Assembly: GCA_945888375.1 (NCBI GenBank)
Contig: CAMCZZ010000002.1
Span: forward strand, 217,628-281,627
Direction: 5' to 3'
Source of the DNA: Akkermansia muciniphila
GTDB lineage: Bacteria; Verrucomicrobiota; Verrucomicrobiia; Opitutales; Opitutaceae
DNA: 64,000 nucleotides
In this document: positions 15,722-23,910 of the stretch, piece by piece
Layout of the letters: each line of letters starts with the position of its first letter
Position numbering within the stretch: position 1 is the first letter of the stretch
Notes under the pieces: generated by a model
What the model was told of the DNA's origin: nothing
What the model saw: the letters and a program-made list of their open reading frames with translations, nothing else
Databases searched by the model: none
Made by a program: the position numbers and the translations under genes

Positions 15722-18304
15722 ATGGCGCGCCGTTATCCGTTTTTACTGTGTTTGCTGGCCCTTGTTTCGGGCGGGCGCGCGCAGACCGGTCCGGCGCTTT
15801 TTGCGCCGGTGCCGCTGGCCCCGGCGCCGGTGGACTCGGGTGCGCTCATGGTCAGCGAGGCCTCGGCGAGGCGGGCCCTCGCGCTGGGCTTTACCTCGGC
15901 GGCGGCGGCTCAGGCTGCGCGTCTGCTGGAAGGGGCGGCGGCGGGTTCGGAGGCGCGTGACGCGGCGGCCCTGATTCTTTGCACGGCGCGGTTGGAGCTG
16001 GGCGATGAGGCCGGGGCCGTCCGCGCGCTGGCCGAGCACAGTGCCTCCGCTGCGCCGGAGCATCGTTTGCGGGCTGGGCTGATCGCGGCGCGGGAGGCGC
16101 GCTGGCCGGCGGCGCAGGCCGAGCTCGCGGTGTTGAGGCCGGAACTTTTGCCGGTTGGGGAGCGGGCCTGGTATTGGCTTTTACAAGGTATGACAGCGGA
16201 GGGTTTGCGCGATACCGCCAAGGCGGGCGAGGCTTATGACCAAGCGGTGGCAACGGCGGTATCCGAGTGGCAACGGGCGCGGTTGCGGTTGACCCGTGAG
16301 CGGTTGCGTTTGGAGCAGGGCCCGGGCACCGAAAGCCAGGCGACGGCTTTGCGGGAGCAGGCCGAGCGCTATGCCGGGCGTGGGGTGGCGACCGACTACG
16401 CCGTTCAATATGCGGTGGCGCTGACCCTGCTCGGCCGGGCGGGGCCGGCTGTGGAGTATTTACAGGCGCATCTAAATCTTTTGCCGGAGTCGAATGCCGG
16501 GGCCCGGGATGATGTGCGGCTCATGCTCGGGCTCATCGCGGGCCCCGCGCAGGCGGCCGGCCGGTCGGCTTTGGAGCAGCTTCTCGGGGGCGGGGCGGAT
16601 GCGGGCAAGCGGCGCATGGCCCTGCACTTGCTGGCCGAGGGTGCGGTCACGCTGGAAGCGCGCCAGCGTCTGCGCCGCACGCTGGATGAGTTGCTGGCGC
16701 CCGTAGCGGCCCACCCTTTGACGCAGGAATTACTGCTCGTGCGGGCCGAGCTGGCTTTGGTGGATCTGGACTATGGCCGGGCGGAGGCGGACGCCCGGGA
16801 TCTGCTGGTGCGTTTCCCGACCTCGGTGCTGCGTGCGCGTGCCTTGACTCAGCTCGCCACGGTGGCGTGGGACTTGCGGCGTTACCGCACGGCGGCGGAC
16901 TATGCGAGCCAGGCGGCGGCCGTGGCGGATGCCGATGCCATCCCTGCGCTCAGGCTGCTTTCCGCCGAGGCTTCTTATCGTGCGCAGGACTATGCGGCGG
17001 CGGCGTTGGCTTACGCCGCGGTCACGGACTCGCCTCCTGCGGGTGTGACGACGGCGGCGGTCATGTTTCAGCGGATTATGTCCGAGGTGGAGGGGGGGCG
17101 TCTGGGCGAGGCGGCGCGTTTGCTGGATCGGTTGGGCGGGGATTTCCGGCTGGATCCGCTCACGCGCTGGCAGGCGGAGTGGAATCTGGCGCGGGCTTTG
17201 CAGGCGGCGGGCCAACCGGAGATCGCGCTGGAACGACTTGCGTCCCTTGCGGTGGAACCGGGTGCGGAGGCGCGACCGGCGGGTCTGCGTGCGCGGCTGG
17301 CATGGCTGCGGGCGAGGTTGGCGCAGGATGCGGGGCGGCAGGCTGAGGCGCTGGAGTTGGCGCGGGCGCTGGACTCCGGGCTGGCGGAGGTGGAGGCGGG
17401 GCTGGCGCGCGAGGTGGCTGGCTTGGCCCGCCTGGTGGAGGCGGAGGCGCTTTTCGAGTTGGGTCGGGGTGCGGAGGCGGTTGTCCGGCTCAAGGAATTG
17501 CGGGCGAGCGAGCCCGGCACGGATGCGATGGTGCAATCTTTTCTAGTGGAGGCAGACTATCAGGCGCGGGCGGGAAATCTGGTCGAGGCCCAGGGCCTGT
17601 TGATCCGGTTTGCGGATGATTACCGGGACCATCCGAACGCTGACTATGCTATTTTCCAGGCGGCCCTCAATGCGGAGAGGCGAGGGGAGGAGGCGTATTA
17701 TCGGGAGGCCTACGTGCTTTTGGAGGAGCGATTGGTGCGCCCGCACCCGCGGAGTGAGTTATTTTTTGCGGCGCGGCTCAAACAGGGCGATTTATTACGG
17801 CGTCTGGGCGATTTCTCCGCGGCGCAGCAGATTTACGAATCGCTTGTGAATCAGTTTTCCCAGCATCCCGACGTGCTTCTGGCGCAGATCGCCCTAGCGG
17901 ATTGTCATCGGGCGCAGGCGGCACAGGAGGTATCCCATTTTGAAAGTGCCATCACGCTGCTGGAGCGTTTGCGCGATCTGGCGGAAGCGCCGGCTGATTT
18001 AAGGGCGGAAGCGGGCTTCAAGTTGGGGGATATGCTGGTGGCTCGTGATGTGCGGGAGGCGCTGGCGGCTTGGTGGCCTGTCGTGGACGCCCTTTTAGTA
18101 GCTCCCGGGCAATCCGAGCAGCTGGGCGATCCCGGCCGCTACTGGCTGGGGCGATTGCTTGCGCGCATGGCGGGAGTGTTGGAGGAGGCCGGCCGTCCCG
18201 ATGAGGCGGGCGAGGCTTGGCGTATGATCGTGGACCGGGGTTTGCCGGGGGCGGTGCTTGCACGGGCGAGGCTGGCGGGGGCGGGGCCGGCGCCGGCCCC
18301 CTGA
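15722..18304 (+). CDS. Large exported TPR protein of the ExbBD operon
   Basis: An 860-residue protein. The chosen ATG at 15722 gives a signal peptide (MARRYPF, hydrophobic core, cleavage near GGRAQ at 17-21); the frame is open 72 bp further upstream. The rest is almost entirely Ala/Leu/Glu-rich helical hairpins with repeated A-x2-Y/L-A-x8-A spacing, typical of degenerate tetratricopeptide repeats. Clearer repeats lie towards the C-terminus (FSAAQQIYESLVNQF). It is probably periplasmic or outer-membrane associated. It is 33 bp upstream of an exbB-like gene, so it may be the scaffold or load of an energised envelope machine. No catalytic domain was seen. Confidence 0.85.
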   Translation: MARRYPFLLCLLALVSGGRAQTGPALFAPVPLAPAPVDSGALMVSEASARRALALGFTSAAAAQAARLLEGAAAGSEARDAAALILCTARLELGDEAGAVRALAEHSASAAPEHRLRAGLIAAREARWPAAQAELAVLRPELLPVGERAWYWLLQGMTAEGLRDTAKAGEAYDQAVATAVSEWQRARLRLTRERLRLEQGPGTESQATALREQAERYAGRGVATDYAVQYAVALTLLGRAGPAVEYLQAHLNLLPESNAGARDDVRLMLGLIAGPAQAAGRSALEQLLGGGADAGKRRMALHLLAEGAVTLEARQRLRRTLDELLAPVAAHPLTQELLLVRAELALVDLDYGRAEADARDLLVRFPTSVLRARALTQLATVAWDLRRYRTAADYASQAAAVADADAIPALRLLSAEASYRAQDYAAAALAYAAVTDSPPAGVTTAAVMFQRIMSEVEGGRLGEAARLLDRLGGDFRLDPLTRWQAEWNLARALQAAGQPEIALERLASLAVEPGAEARPAGLRARLAWLRARLAQDAGRQAEALELARALDSGLAEVEAGLAREVAGLARLVEAEALFELGRGAEAVVRLKELRASEPGTDAMVQSFLVEADYQARAGNLVEAQGLLIRFADDYRDHPNADYAIFQAALNAERRGEEAYYREAYVLLEERLVRPHPRSELFFAARLKQGDLLRRLGDFSAAQQIYESLVNQFSQHPDVLLAQIALADCHRAQAAQEVSHFESAITLLERLRDLAEAPADLRAEAGFKLGDMLVARDVREALAAWWPVVDALLVAPGQSEQLGDPGRYWLGRLLARMAGVLEEAGRPDEAGEAWRMIVDRGLPGAVLARARLAGAGPAPAP

Positions 18305-18337
18305 GGGGCCAGCGAAGGGCGTTATTTTTTTAAGAAT

Positions 18338-19018
18338 ATGGATGCATCTAATATCAGTCTACTGGATCGCGGCGGCCCTGTGATGTGGGTCTTGCTCTCG
18401 CTTGCCGTGCTCGGCTTGGTGCTGTTTCTGGAGCGTTTGCTCTATTTGCACCGGGGGCAGATACGGGCCCCGGAATTTTTAGACGGCGTGAAGAACATCC
18501 TCGCGCAGCGGCGCATGGCGGAGGCGGTCACGGTTTGCGAGGAGGCTCCCGGTCCGGTGGCGGCGGTGGTGAAGGCGGCCTTGCTCCATGCGGGTGATGA
18601 CGAAATCAACCTGCGCTATGCCGTGCAAGATGCGGCGGTGACGGAGCTTCCCGCGCTGGAGCGTCGCCTGGGGGCGTTGGCGGCGATTGCGCAAATTGCC
18701 CCTTTGGTTGGTCTGCTCGGCACGGTTCTGGGCATGACCACGACTTTTCGCGCCTTCATGGAGGGAGGGCGCTATGCGACAGCGCAGGCTTTGGCGGGGG
18801 GGCTGTGGCAGGCATTGCTCACGGCCGGGGTGGCCCTCGCTCTGGCTATTCCGGCCCATCTCGCGCATCATCTTTTACATGGCCGGGTCCGTGCGATCGT
18901 GCGGGATGTCGAATGGGCTGGTAATGAAATTATGCGCTACTTGTTGGTGGACTACCGGGCGGTTGCGCTGGTGAAGACCGATGGTTCCGAAGCGTCGGCA
19001 GGAGGGGGCCGGGAGTGA
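18338..19018 (+). CDS. MotA/TolQ/ExbB-family proton channel protein
   Basis: A 226-residue protein with three predicted membrane helices (about residues 12-32, 112-135 and 155-178), the ExbB/TolQ topology. The family signature is in helix 2, IAQIAPLVGLLGTVLGM, with the following FRAF. It uses proton motive force to energise a periplasmic partner, together with the ExbD-like protein encoded next (4-bp GTGA overlap). The upstream TPR gene and the downstream anchor gene suggest a dedicated system rather than a generic Tol-Pal operon, since no tolA, tolB or pal is present. Confidence 0.93.
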   Translation: MDASNISLLDRGGPVMWVLLSLAVLGLVLFLERLLYLHRGQIRAPEFLDGVKNILAQRRMAEAVTVCEEAPGPVAAVVKAALLHAGDDEINLRYAVQDAAVTELPALERRLGALAAIAQIAPLVGLLGTVLGMTTTFRAFMEGGRYATAQALAGGLWQALLTAGVALALAIPAHLAHHLLHGRVRAIVRDVEWAGNEIMRYLLVDYRAVALVKTDGSEASAGGGRE

Positions 19019-19464
19019 TTACCCGGCCCTTGGATTTGGCGTCGCGCCTCAGGCCGGTTCCACCGGCTTGGGACGCGCTTTTTTATGTAAACACGGGGGC
19101 GCTGGCTTTGTTTTTTGTGCTCTTTGGTTCGCGTCACGTGCTGTCCCCTGGATTGGGGGTCGACTTCGCGCTGCCCTTGGCGGCGGAGACGGCGACTTCG
19201 GTTTTGGGCACGGATGTAGTTATCGCGGTGCCTGCGCCTGGCATGGTGGTGGTGGAAGGTGCCGTGGTGGACTATGCGGGTTTAAGGGTCTGGTTGCGGG
19301 CCAAGGCGGAAGGGGTGCGCCGCAAGCGTTTACTGGTGCAGGCATCCGGAGCCTTACCTGCGCGTGATCTGGCGGAGATTTATGCCTTGGCGGCGGACGC
19401 AGGTTTCACCGGGGTTTTAATCGCAACCAATGCCCCTGCTGGGAATAAACCGTTAAATAACTAA
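19015..19464 (+). CDS. ExbD/TolR-like protein (divergent)
   Basis: A 149-residue protein starting at GTG 19015, overlapping the exbB-like stop. One membrane helix (about residues 24-42) follows a short cytoplasmic N-terminus, and a periplasmic domain of about 100 residues ends with YALAADAGFTGVLIAT, equivalent to the ExbD C-terminal strand (D..GF..V.I.T). The usual membrane-proximal Asp in the helix is not obvious: the helix reads NTGALALFFVLFGSR. That, and its position, make it a divergent member. It presumably partners the preceding channel protein. Confidence 0.8.
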   Translation: MITRPLDLASRLRPVPPAWDALFYVNTGALALFFVLFGSRHVLSPGLGVDFALPLAAETATSVLGTDVVIAVPAPGMVVVEGAVVDYAGLRVWLRAKAEGVRRKRLLVQASGALPARDLAEIYALAADAGFTGVLIATNAPAGNKPLNN

Positions 19465-19474
19465 TAAAAGGGAT

Positions 19475-20227
19475 TTGCATAATAAAAAAACAGATAACTC
19501 ACGCTGGTTTTTCGTCGCCATGACGGCGGTGGCGGCGCCTTTGATTTTAGCCTTGGCCGGCCTGGTTGAGCTGCCTGCACGTCCAGCCGAGGCGGCCGGA
19601 GAAGCTGGGCCTGGGGAAGCCCCCGGGCTGGTTTTAACGCGGGTGGAAACGTTCGGCGCTGCTGATGCCTTGGGGGAACGTTTGCGTTTGTTTGATCCTG
19701 CGCCGCTGTTTTTACCATTTTCCCGTGAGAGGCTTATGCCGAATGCGGAAGGCTTGCGTGAAGCCGGTGGAGGGGAGGCTGGGCTTTTATTCTCACCGCG
19801 GCTTCGTTACCAGGATGGCCGTGAGTTGAGGCGCCTGCTGTCTCCGGCCATGCCGACCAATCTGGCTATGGCGGAGGAGTTGGCGGGGTCTCGTTGGTTT
19901 AGCGGATTGGCGCGGACGGCGGCGCAGGAAGAGGCCGGTCCGCGGGCGGGTGTGGTTGCGGTGCGGGTGAAGGTTTTTCGTTTCGGGACTGGACAACTGG
20001 TTTTGGACCAGCGTTTTAATGCGGATTCAGGCTTGGCAGAAGGCGGGTGGCGACCGTTTCAGCTGATGATGTTGGTGAACGAGGTCGGCACGATGGGGTA
20101 TCCTTCCATCATCGCGGGGTCGGGGGTTGATGACGTGCATGAAAAAATCCGTGGTTTGCTGGGTCGCGATTGGGGGCGCTCCTTGCGACTGCGACCGGGG
20201 AATTATCGGTTAGAAGTCAGCCTTTGA
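19475..20227 (+). CDS. Membrane-anchored periplasmic protein of the ExbBD operon, unknown
   Basis: A 250-residue protein. The most upstream start is TTG at 19475, preceded closely by AAAAGGGA; it gives MHNKKTDNSRW and then one hydrophobic helix (about 12-32). An internal ATG at 19519 would cut into that helix. The remainder is predicted periplasmic, with a proline-rich linker and a C-terminal region from about residue 160 that could be a small alpha/beta domain. Topology (short cytoplasmic tail, one helix, periplasmic domain) and the position 10 bp after exbD match a TonB/TolA-type transducer, but I see no TonB C-terminal signature. Function not recognised. Confidence 0.72.
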   Translation: MHNKKTDNSRWFFVAMTAVAAPLILALAGLVELPARPAEAAGEAGPGEAPGLVLTRVETFGAADALGERLRLFDPAPLFLPFSRERLMPNAEGLREAGGGEAGLLFSPRLRYQDGRELRRLLSPAMPTNLAMAEELAGSRWFSGLARTAAQEEAGPRAGVVAVRVKVFRFGTGQLVLDQRFNADSGLAEGGWRPFQLMMLVNEVGTMGYPSIIAGSGVDDVHEKIRGLLGRDWGRSLRLRPGNYRLEVSL

Positions 20228-20269
20228 GAATATTTTGGCATGATTCTGTGGGATTCGAGAAAATTGCAG

Positions 20270-20299
20270 TTGACGGGCCTTGCGCGGCTTTAGACGTTT
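20270..20299 (+). promoter_or_regulatory. Putative promoter for tRNA-Thr-tuf operon
   Basis: TTGACG at 20270-20275 is a good sigma-70-like -35 hexamer, 59 bp before the tRNA. The -10 element is not clear; TTTAGA (20289-20294) and nearby AT-rich bases are the only candidates and have non-standard spacing. A-rich sequence lies just upstream (AGAAAATTG). Confidence 0.35.
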
Positions 20300-20333
20300 A
20301 TCGCCCTTTTCGTTTTTTGACCCTTTCCGGTTC

Positions 20334-20409
20334 GCCCAGATAGCTCAGTTGGTAGAGCACGCCCTTGGTAAGGGCGAGGTCGACAGTTCGAATCTGTTTC
20401 TGGGCTCCA
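20334..20409 (+). tRNA. tRNA-Thr (anticodon GGT), CCA encoded
   Basis: A cloverleaf can be drawn by eye. The acceptor stem is GCCCAGA/TCTGGGC. The D-arm contains AGCTCAGTTGGTAGAGC. The anticodon stem CGCCC/GGGCG encloses the loop TTGGTAA with anticodon GGT. The T-arm is ACAG-TTCGAAT-CTGT. Discriminator T20406 is followed by genome-encoded CCA (20407-20409). It lies 54 bp before tuf, probably in the same transcript. Confidence 0.95.
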
Positions 20410-20463
20410 GGTCAAAAATCGGATTTTTTCCAATCCACCCAAACATAAACGTCTCCAACTCCC

Positions 20464-21654
20464 ATGGCTAAAGGCACATTCGAGCGCAAAAAACCCCACG
20501 TCAACGTCGGCACCATCGGCCACGTCGACCACGGCAAGACCACCACCACCACCGCCATCCTTGCCGTTCAGGCGCGCAAGGGTCTGGCCGAGGTCAAGAC
20601 CTACGCTGACATCGCGAAGGGTGGCACCGTGCGTGACGCCTCGAAGATCGTCACCATCTCCGTTGCTCACGTGGAATACGAGTCCGACAAGCGTCACTAT
20701 GCGCACGTCGACTGCCCCGGCCACGCCGACTTCGTGAAGAACATGATCACTGGTGCTGCCCAGATGGACGGCGCCATCCTCGTGGTCTCCGCCGCTGACG
20801 GCCCGATGCCCCAGACCCGTGAGCACATTCTTCTGGCCCGCCAAGTCGGCGTTCCGAAGATCGTGGTCTGGCTCAACAAGGTTGACCTCATTGACGACCC
20901 TGAGCTGCTCGACCTCGTCGAGATGGAAATTCGCGAGCTCCTTAGCAAATACCAGTTCGATGGTGATAACGCCACCATCGTCCGTGGTTCCGCCACTGCC
21001 GCGCTCGAGGGCAAGCCGGAGGGCGATGCCGCCATCACCGCGTTGATGACCGCCATCGACACCGATATTCCCGAGCCAGCCCGCGAGACCGACAAGCCCT
21101 TCCTTATGTCGGTTGAGGACGTCTTCTCGATCACCGGTCGCGGCACCGTTGCCACCGGTCGTATCGAGCGCGGTATCATCAAGGTCAACGAGACCGTTGA
21201 GATCGTCGGCCTCAAGGACACCAAGGAGACCGTCGTGACCGGTATCGAGATGTTCCGTAAGCTCCTCGATCAAGGTCAGGCCGGTGACAACGTGGGCATC
21301 CTCCTGCGCGGTATCGACAAGGAAGGCATCGAGCGCGGTCAGGTTCTGGCCGCCAAGAAGTCTATCACCCCTCACAAGAAGGCCAAGGCTGAGATCTACG
21401 TCCTCTCCAAGGAAGAGGGCGGCCGTCATACCCCGTTCTTCAACGGCTACCGTCCCCAGTTCTACTTCCGCACCACAGACGTGACCGGAATCGTCAACCT
21501 GCCCAAGGGTGTCGAGATGATCATGCCCGGCGATAACATTGCCGTGGAAATCGACCTCATCTGCCCCATCGCCATGGAGAAGACCCAGCGCTTCGCCATT
21601 CGCGAGGGTGGTCGCACCATCGGCGCCGGTCGTATCACCGATATCATCGAGTAA
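20464..21654 (+). CDS. tuf: Elongation factor Tu with unusual switch I
   Basis: A 396-residue GTPase that delivers aminoacyl-tRNA to the ribosome. The P-loop GHVDHGKTT (about 19-27), DCPGHAD (about 81-87), NKVD (about 136-139) and the G5 loop GSA are canonical, as are domains 2 and 3 ([13 protein letters not shown]; a C-terminus ending in GRTIGAGRI). The switch I segment is not: where most bacteria have PEEKARGITI, this protein reads [13 protein letters not shown] (about residues 54-66), keeping a Thr-Ile (64-65) but losing the RG. The gene is flanked by tRNA-Thr and tRNA-Trp and precedes secE-nusG (the tufB location). No tuf follows fusA. Confidence 0.97.
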   Translation: MAKGTFERKKPHVNVGTIGHVDHGKTTTTTAILAVQARKGLAEVKTYADIAKGGTVRDASKIVTISVAHVEYESDKRHYAHVDCPGHADFVKNMITGAAQMDGAILVVSAADGPMPQTREHILLARQVGVPKIVVWLNKVDLIDDPELLDLVEMEIRELLSKYQFDGDNATIVRGSATAALEGKPEGDAAITALMTAIDTDIPEPARETDKPFLMSVEDVFSITGRGTVATGRIERGIIKVNETVEIVGLKDTKETVVTGIEMFRKLLDQGQAGDNVGILLRGIDKEGIERGQVLAAKKSITPHKKAKAEIYVLSKEEGGRHTPFFNGYRPQFYFRTTDVTGIVNLPKGVEMIMPGDNIAVEIDLICPIAMEKTQRFAIREGGRTIGAGRITDIIE

Positions 21655-21685
21655 TAGCTCGATATCCCTGCATTGATTCGCGACC

Positions 21686-21711
21686 GCCGAGGCCCTTGAC
21701 GGGGCCTCGGC
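21686..21711 (+). promoter_or_regulatory. Strong hairpin between tuf and tRNA-Trp
   Basis: A perfect 10-bp stem GCCGAGGCCC/GGGCCTCGGC with a 6-nt loop lies 31 bp after the tuf stop and 25 bp before tRNA-Trp. There is no T-tract directly after it, so it may be an RNA-processing or 3'-end stabilising structure, or a weak terminator. Confidence 0.6.
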
Positions 21712-21736
21712 TGCGTCGTCTAAAAGCTTTTCCCAC

Positions 21737-21812
21737 AGGCGTGTAGCTCAATTGGTAGAGTAGCGGTCTCCAAAACCGTTGGTTGGGGGTTCGATTCCCT
21801 CCGCGCCTGCCA
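21737..21812 (+). tRNA. tRNA-Trp (anticodon CCA), CCA encoded
   Basis: The acceptor stem AGGCGTG pairs with CGCGCCT (one G-T pair). The D-arm is TAGCTCAATTGGTAGAGTA, the anticodon arm CGGTCTCCAAAACCG has CCA in the loop, and the T-arm is GGGGG-TTCGATT-CCCTC. Discriminator G21809 is followed by encoded CCA. It sits 10 bp before secE, the classical tRNA-Trp-secE-nusG order. Confidence 0.96.
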
Positions 21813-21822
21813 CTTTCTTTCG

Positions 21823-22026
21823 ATGAAAAACCCGTTCCGCAGCATCCGCATCTTCTTCGGCGAAATCGTCGACGAACTCAAGAAGGCCTCCTGGCCGACT
21901 TGGCTAGAGCTGCGCGATTCCACCGCCGTCGTGATCGCCGCCTGCGTGCTGCTGGGGGTTTTCACCAGTGTGGCCGATTTCTCCCTCTACCAGGTGGTTG
22001 ACCTTTTCACGTCCTGGGTTCGCTAA
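21823..22026 (+). CDS. secE: Preprotein translocase subunit SecE
   Basis: A 67-residue single-span SecE, the short form common outside enterobacteria. The amphipathic helix VDELKKASWPTWLELRDST (about residues 16-34) carries the conserved KKxxWP signature and is followed by one membrane helix (about 36-58). It clamps SecY in the plasma membrane. It begins 10 bp after tRNA-Trp and is followed by nusG after 14 bp. Confidence 0.95.
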   Translation: MKNPFRSIRIFFGEIVDELKKASWPTWLELRDSTAVVIAACVLLGVFTSVADFSLYQVVDLFTSWVR

Positions 22027-22040
22027 CTTTCACGCCGCCC

Positions 22041-22619
22041 ATGTCCACCCAGACCTCAGTCCCTGCCGGCGCCCAGTGGTTCGCCCTGCACACCCTCTCC
22101 GCTCAGGAAAAGAAGGTGAAGACCTACATCGAGAAGTTCAAAACCCAGGAGGAACTCGACGAGTTTATTTTCGAGGTTTTGCTTCCCACCGAAGTGGCCT
22201 CCGAGGTGAAGAATGGTAAAAAAACCACCAAGGTCCGCAACCTCTATCCCGGTTACGTTTTCATCCAGATGAAGATGTTCGATGAAGAAAACCGCGTGAT
22301 CAACAAGCCGTGGTATTTTGTGAAGGAAGTTGCTGGCGTAATCGGCTTTGTGGGTGGTGATCGTCCGGCCGCCCTGCGCCAGACTGAGATCGACGACATT
22401 AAGGCTCGCGTGGCCGCTGCCTCCGGCAAAGAAGTGCCGAAGGTTACCTTCGACGTCGGCGAAGAGGTAAAAGTCACTGACGGCGCTTTCGAAAACATGA
22501 CCGGCCGCATCGACGAAGTCGATCCCGCACGCGGCAAGCTCAAGATTTCCGTTTCCATTTTCGGCCGGTTCACCCCGGTCGAGCTCGAATACTGGCAGGT
22601 GCAACGTGTTACAGAGTAA
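22041..22619 (+). CDS. nusG: Transcription termination/antitermination factor NusG
   Basis: A 192-residue protein with an N-terminal NGN domain (WFALHTLSAQEKKVKTYIEK, then LYPGYVFIQMKM and YFVKEVAGVIGFVGG) and a C-terminal KOW domain (FDVGEEVKVTDGAFENMTGRIDEVD). It binds RNA polymerase and couples transcription to Rho, NusA/S10 or the ribosome. It precedes rplK by 82 bp in the usual order. Confidence 0.97.
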   Translation: MSTQTSVPAGAQWFALHTLSAQEKKVKTYIEKFKTQEELDEFIFEVLLPTEVASEVKNGKKTTKVRNLYPGYVFIQMKMFDEENRVINKPWYFVKEVAGVIGFVGGDRPAALRQTEIDDIKARVAAASGKEVPKVTFDVGEEVKVTDGAFENMTGRIDEVDPARGKLKISVSIFGRFTPVELEYWQVQRVTE

Positions 22620-22701
22620 CGCGACGCCCTCTTTGACACCGCCGACGTTCAGCAAAGAACCACACGTCAACTAAAACACCCGCCAACCTCCCCCCCTTAC
22701 C

Positions 22702-23127
22702 ATGGCCAAGAAGATCCAAGGATACATCCGCCTCCAACTGCCCGCCGGCGCCGCGAACCCCGCGCCTCCCGTCGGTCCCGCCCTCGGCGCTCAAGGCGTC
22801 AACATCATGGCGTTCTGCAAAGAATTTAACGCCAAGACCAAAGACCAGAACGGGATGATCTTGCCCGTGGTCATCACGGTTTATTCCGATAAGTCCTTTA
22901 CCTTCATCCTCAAGAGCCCTCCCGCTTCCGTGCTCCTGAAGAAGGCCGCCAACATCGCCTCTGGCTCAGCCAAGCCAAACCAGGACAAGGTCGGCAAGGT
23001 CACCAAGAAGCAACTCGCCGAGATCTACAACTTGAAGAAGGCCGATATGAACGCGAACAGCGTCGAGGCCGGTATCAAGGTCATCGCCGGCACCGCCCGC
23101 AACATGGGCATCGAAGTTATCGATTAA
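22702..23127 (+). CDS. rplK: 50S ribosomal protein L11
   Basis: A 141-residue L11 of normal length. The N-terminal proline-rich switch [20 protein letters not shown] and the C-terminal rRNA-binding [11 protein letters not shown] are intact. It forms the base of the GTPase-associated stalk. The start context is TTACC-ATG, with no Shine-Dalgarno. Confidence 0.98.
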   Translation: MAKKIQGYIRLQLPAGAANPAPPVGPALGAQGVNIMAFCKEFNAKTKDQNGMILPVVITVYSDKSFTFILKSPPASVLLKKAANIASGSAKPNQDKVGKVTKKQLAEIYNLKKADMNANSVEAGIKVIAGTARNMGIEVID

Positions 23128-23200
23128 ATATTTCCTTTTCGTTAGACCCACCCATCGCGGGAGCCCCACCCGGGGCGTTTGAACCGCTAAGGAGTCCCAC

Positions 23201-23896
23201 ATGCCCAAAACACCAAGCAAACGTTATCGGAGCGCCGTCAAGGTTGCCGACCTCACCAAGAGCTACACCCTCGCCGAAGCGGTCGAGCTCCTGACCAAAT
23301 TCCCCAAGACCAAGTTCGACGAGACCGTCGAGCTTTCCTTCCGCCTCGGCGTCGATCCGACCCAAGGCGACCAGATGGTGCGTGGCACCACTCCGCTGCC
23401 CAATGGCTCCGGCAAGAAGGTCCGTGTCCTCGTCTTTACCGACAATCCCGAGGCCGCCCTCGCTGCCGGTGCCGACTTTGCCGGACTTCAGGACATCATG
23501 GCCAAGGTCTCCGAAGGCTGGGTCGACTTCGACGTTGCCATCGCGACGACTGAGGCGATGAAGCAAGTTCGCACCCTCGCCCGTGTCCTCGGACCCAAGG
23601 GCCTGATGCCCAACCCGAAGTCCGGCACTGTGACCGATGACATTGTCGCCGGTATCAAAGCCGTTAAGGCAGGTCGCGTGGAATTCAAAATGGACAAGGC
23701 CGCCAACGTCGGTGTCGGCGTCGGCAAGCGTTCTTTCACTTCTACGCAGATCGCTGAAAACGTCGCTGCCGTGATTGATGCGGTCGCCAAGGCCAAGCCC
23801 AACTCCTTCAAGGGCGTTTACATTAAATCTATCACCCTTTCCTCCTCGATGAGCCCCGGCGTGCAGCTGGCCTCCACCGAGTTCAGCAAAGCCTAA
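23201..23896 (+). CDS. rplA: 50S ribosomal protein L1
   Basis: A 231-residue L1 with FDETVELSFRLGVDP and the signature VLGPKGLMPNPKSGTV (about residues 127-142). It forms the mobile L1 stalk and in many bacteria represses its own operon. Here it is preceded by a clear TAAGGAG ribosome-binding site 6-7 nt before the ATG, unlike its neighbour rplK. Confidence 0.98.
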   Translation: MPKTPSKRYRSAVKVADLTKSYTLAEAVELLTKFPKTKFDETVELSFRLGVDPTQGDQMVRGTTPLPNGSGKKVRVLVFTDNPEAALAAGADFAGLQDIMAKVSEGWVDFDVAIATTEAMKQVRTLARVLGPKGLMPNPKSGTVTDDIVAGIKAVKAGRVEFKMDKAANVGVGVGKRSFTSTQIAENVAAVIDAVAKAKPNSFKGVYIKSITLSSSMSPGVQLASTEFSKA

Positions 23897-23910
23897 CCCG
23901 GAGTCACACC

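Noticed and set aside
20290..21429. Long minus-strand open frame (379 codons) antisense to tuf
   Set aside because: The plus strand encodes an unambiguous EF-Tu; the antisense frame is open because of strong codon bias and has no protein-like motifs.
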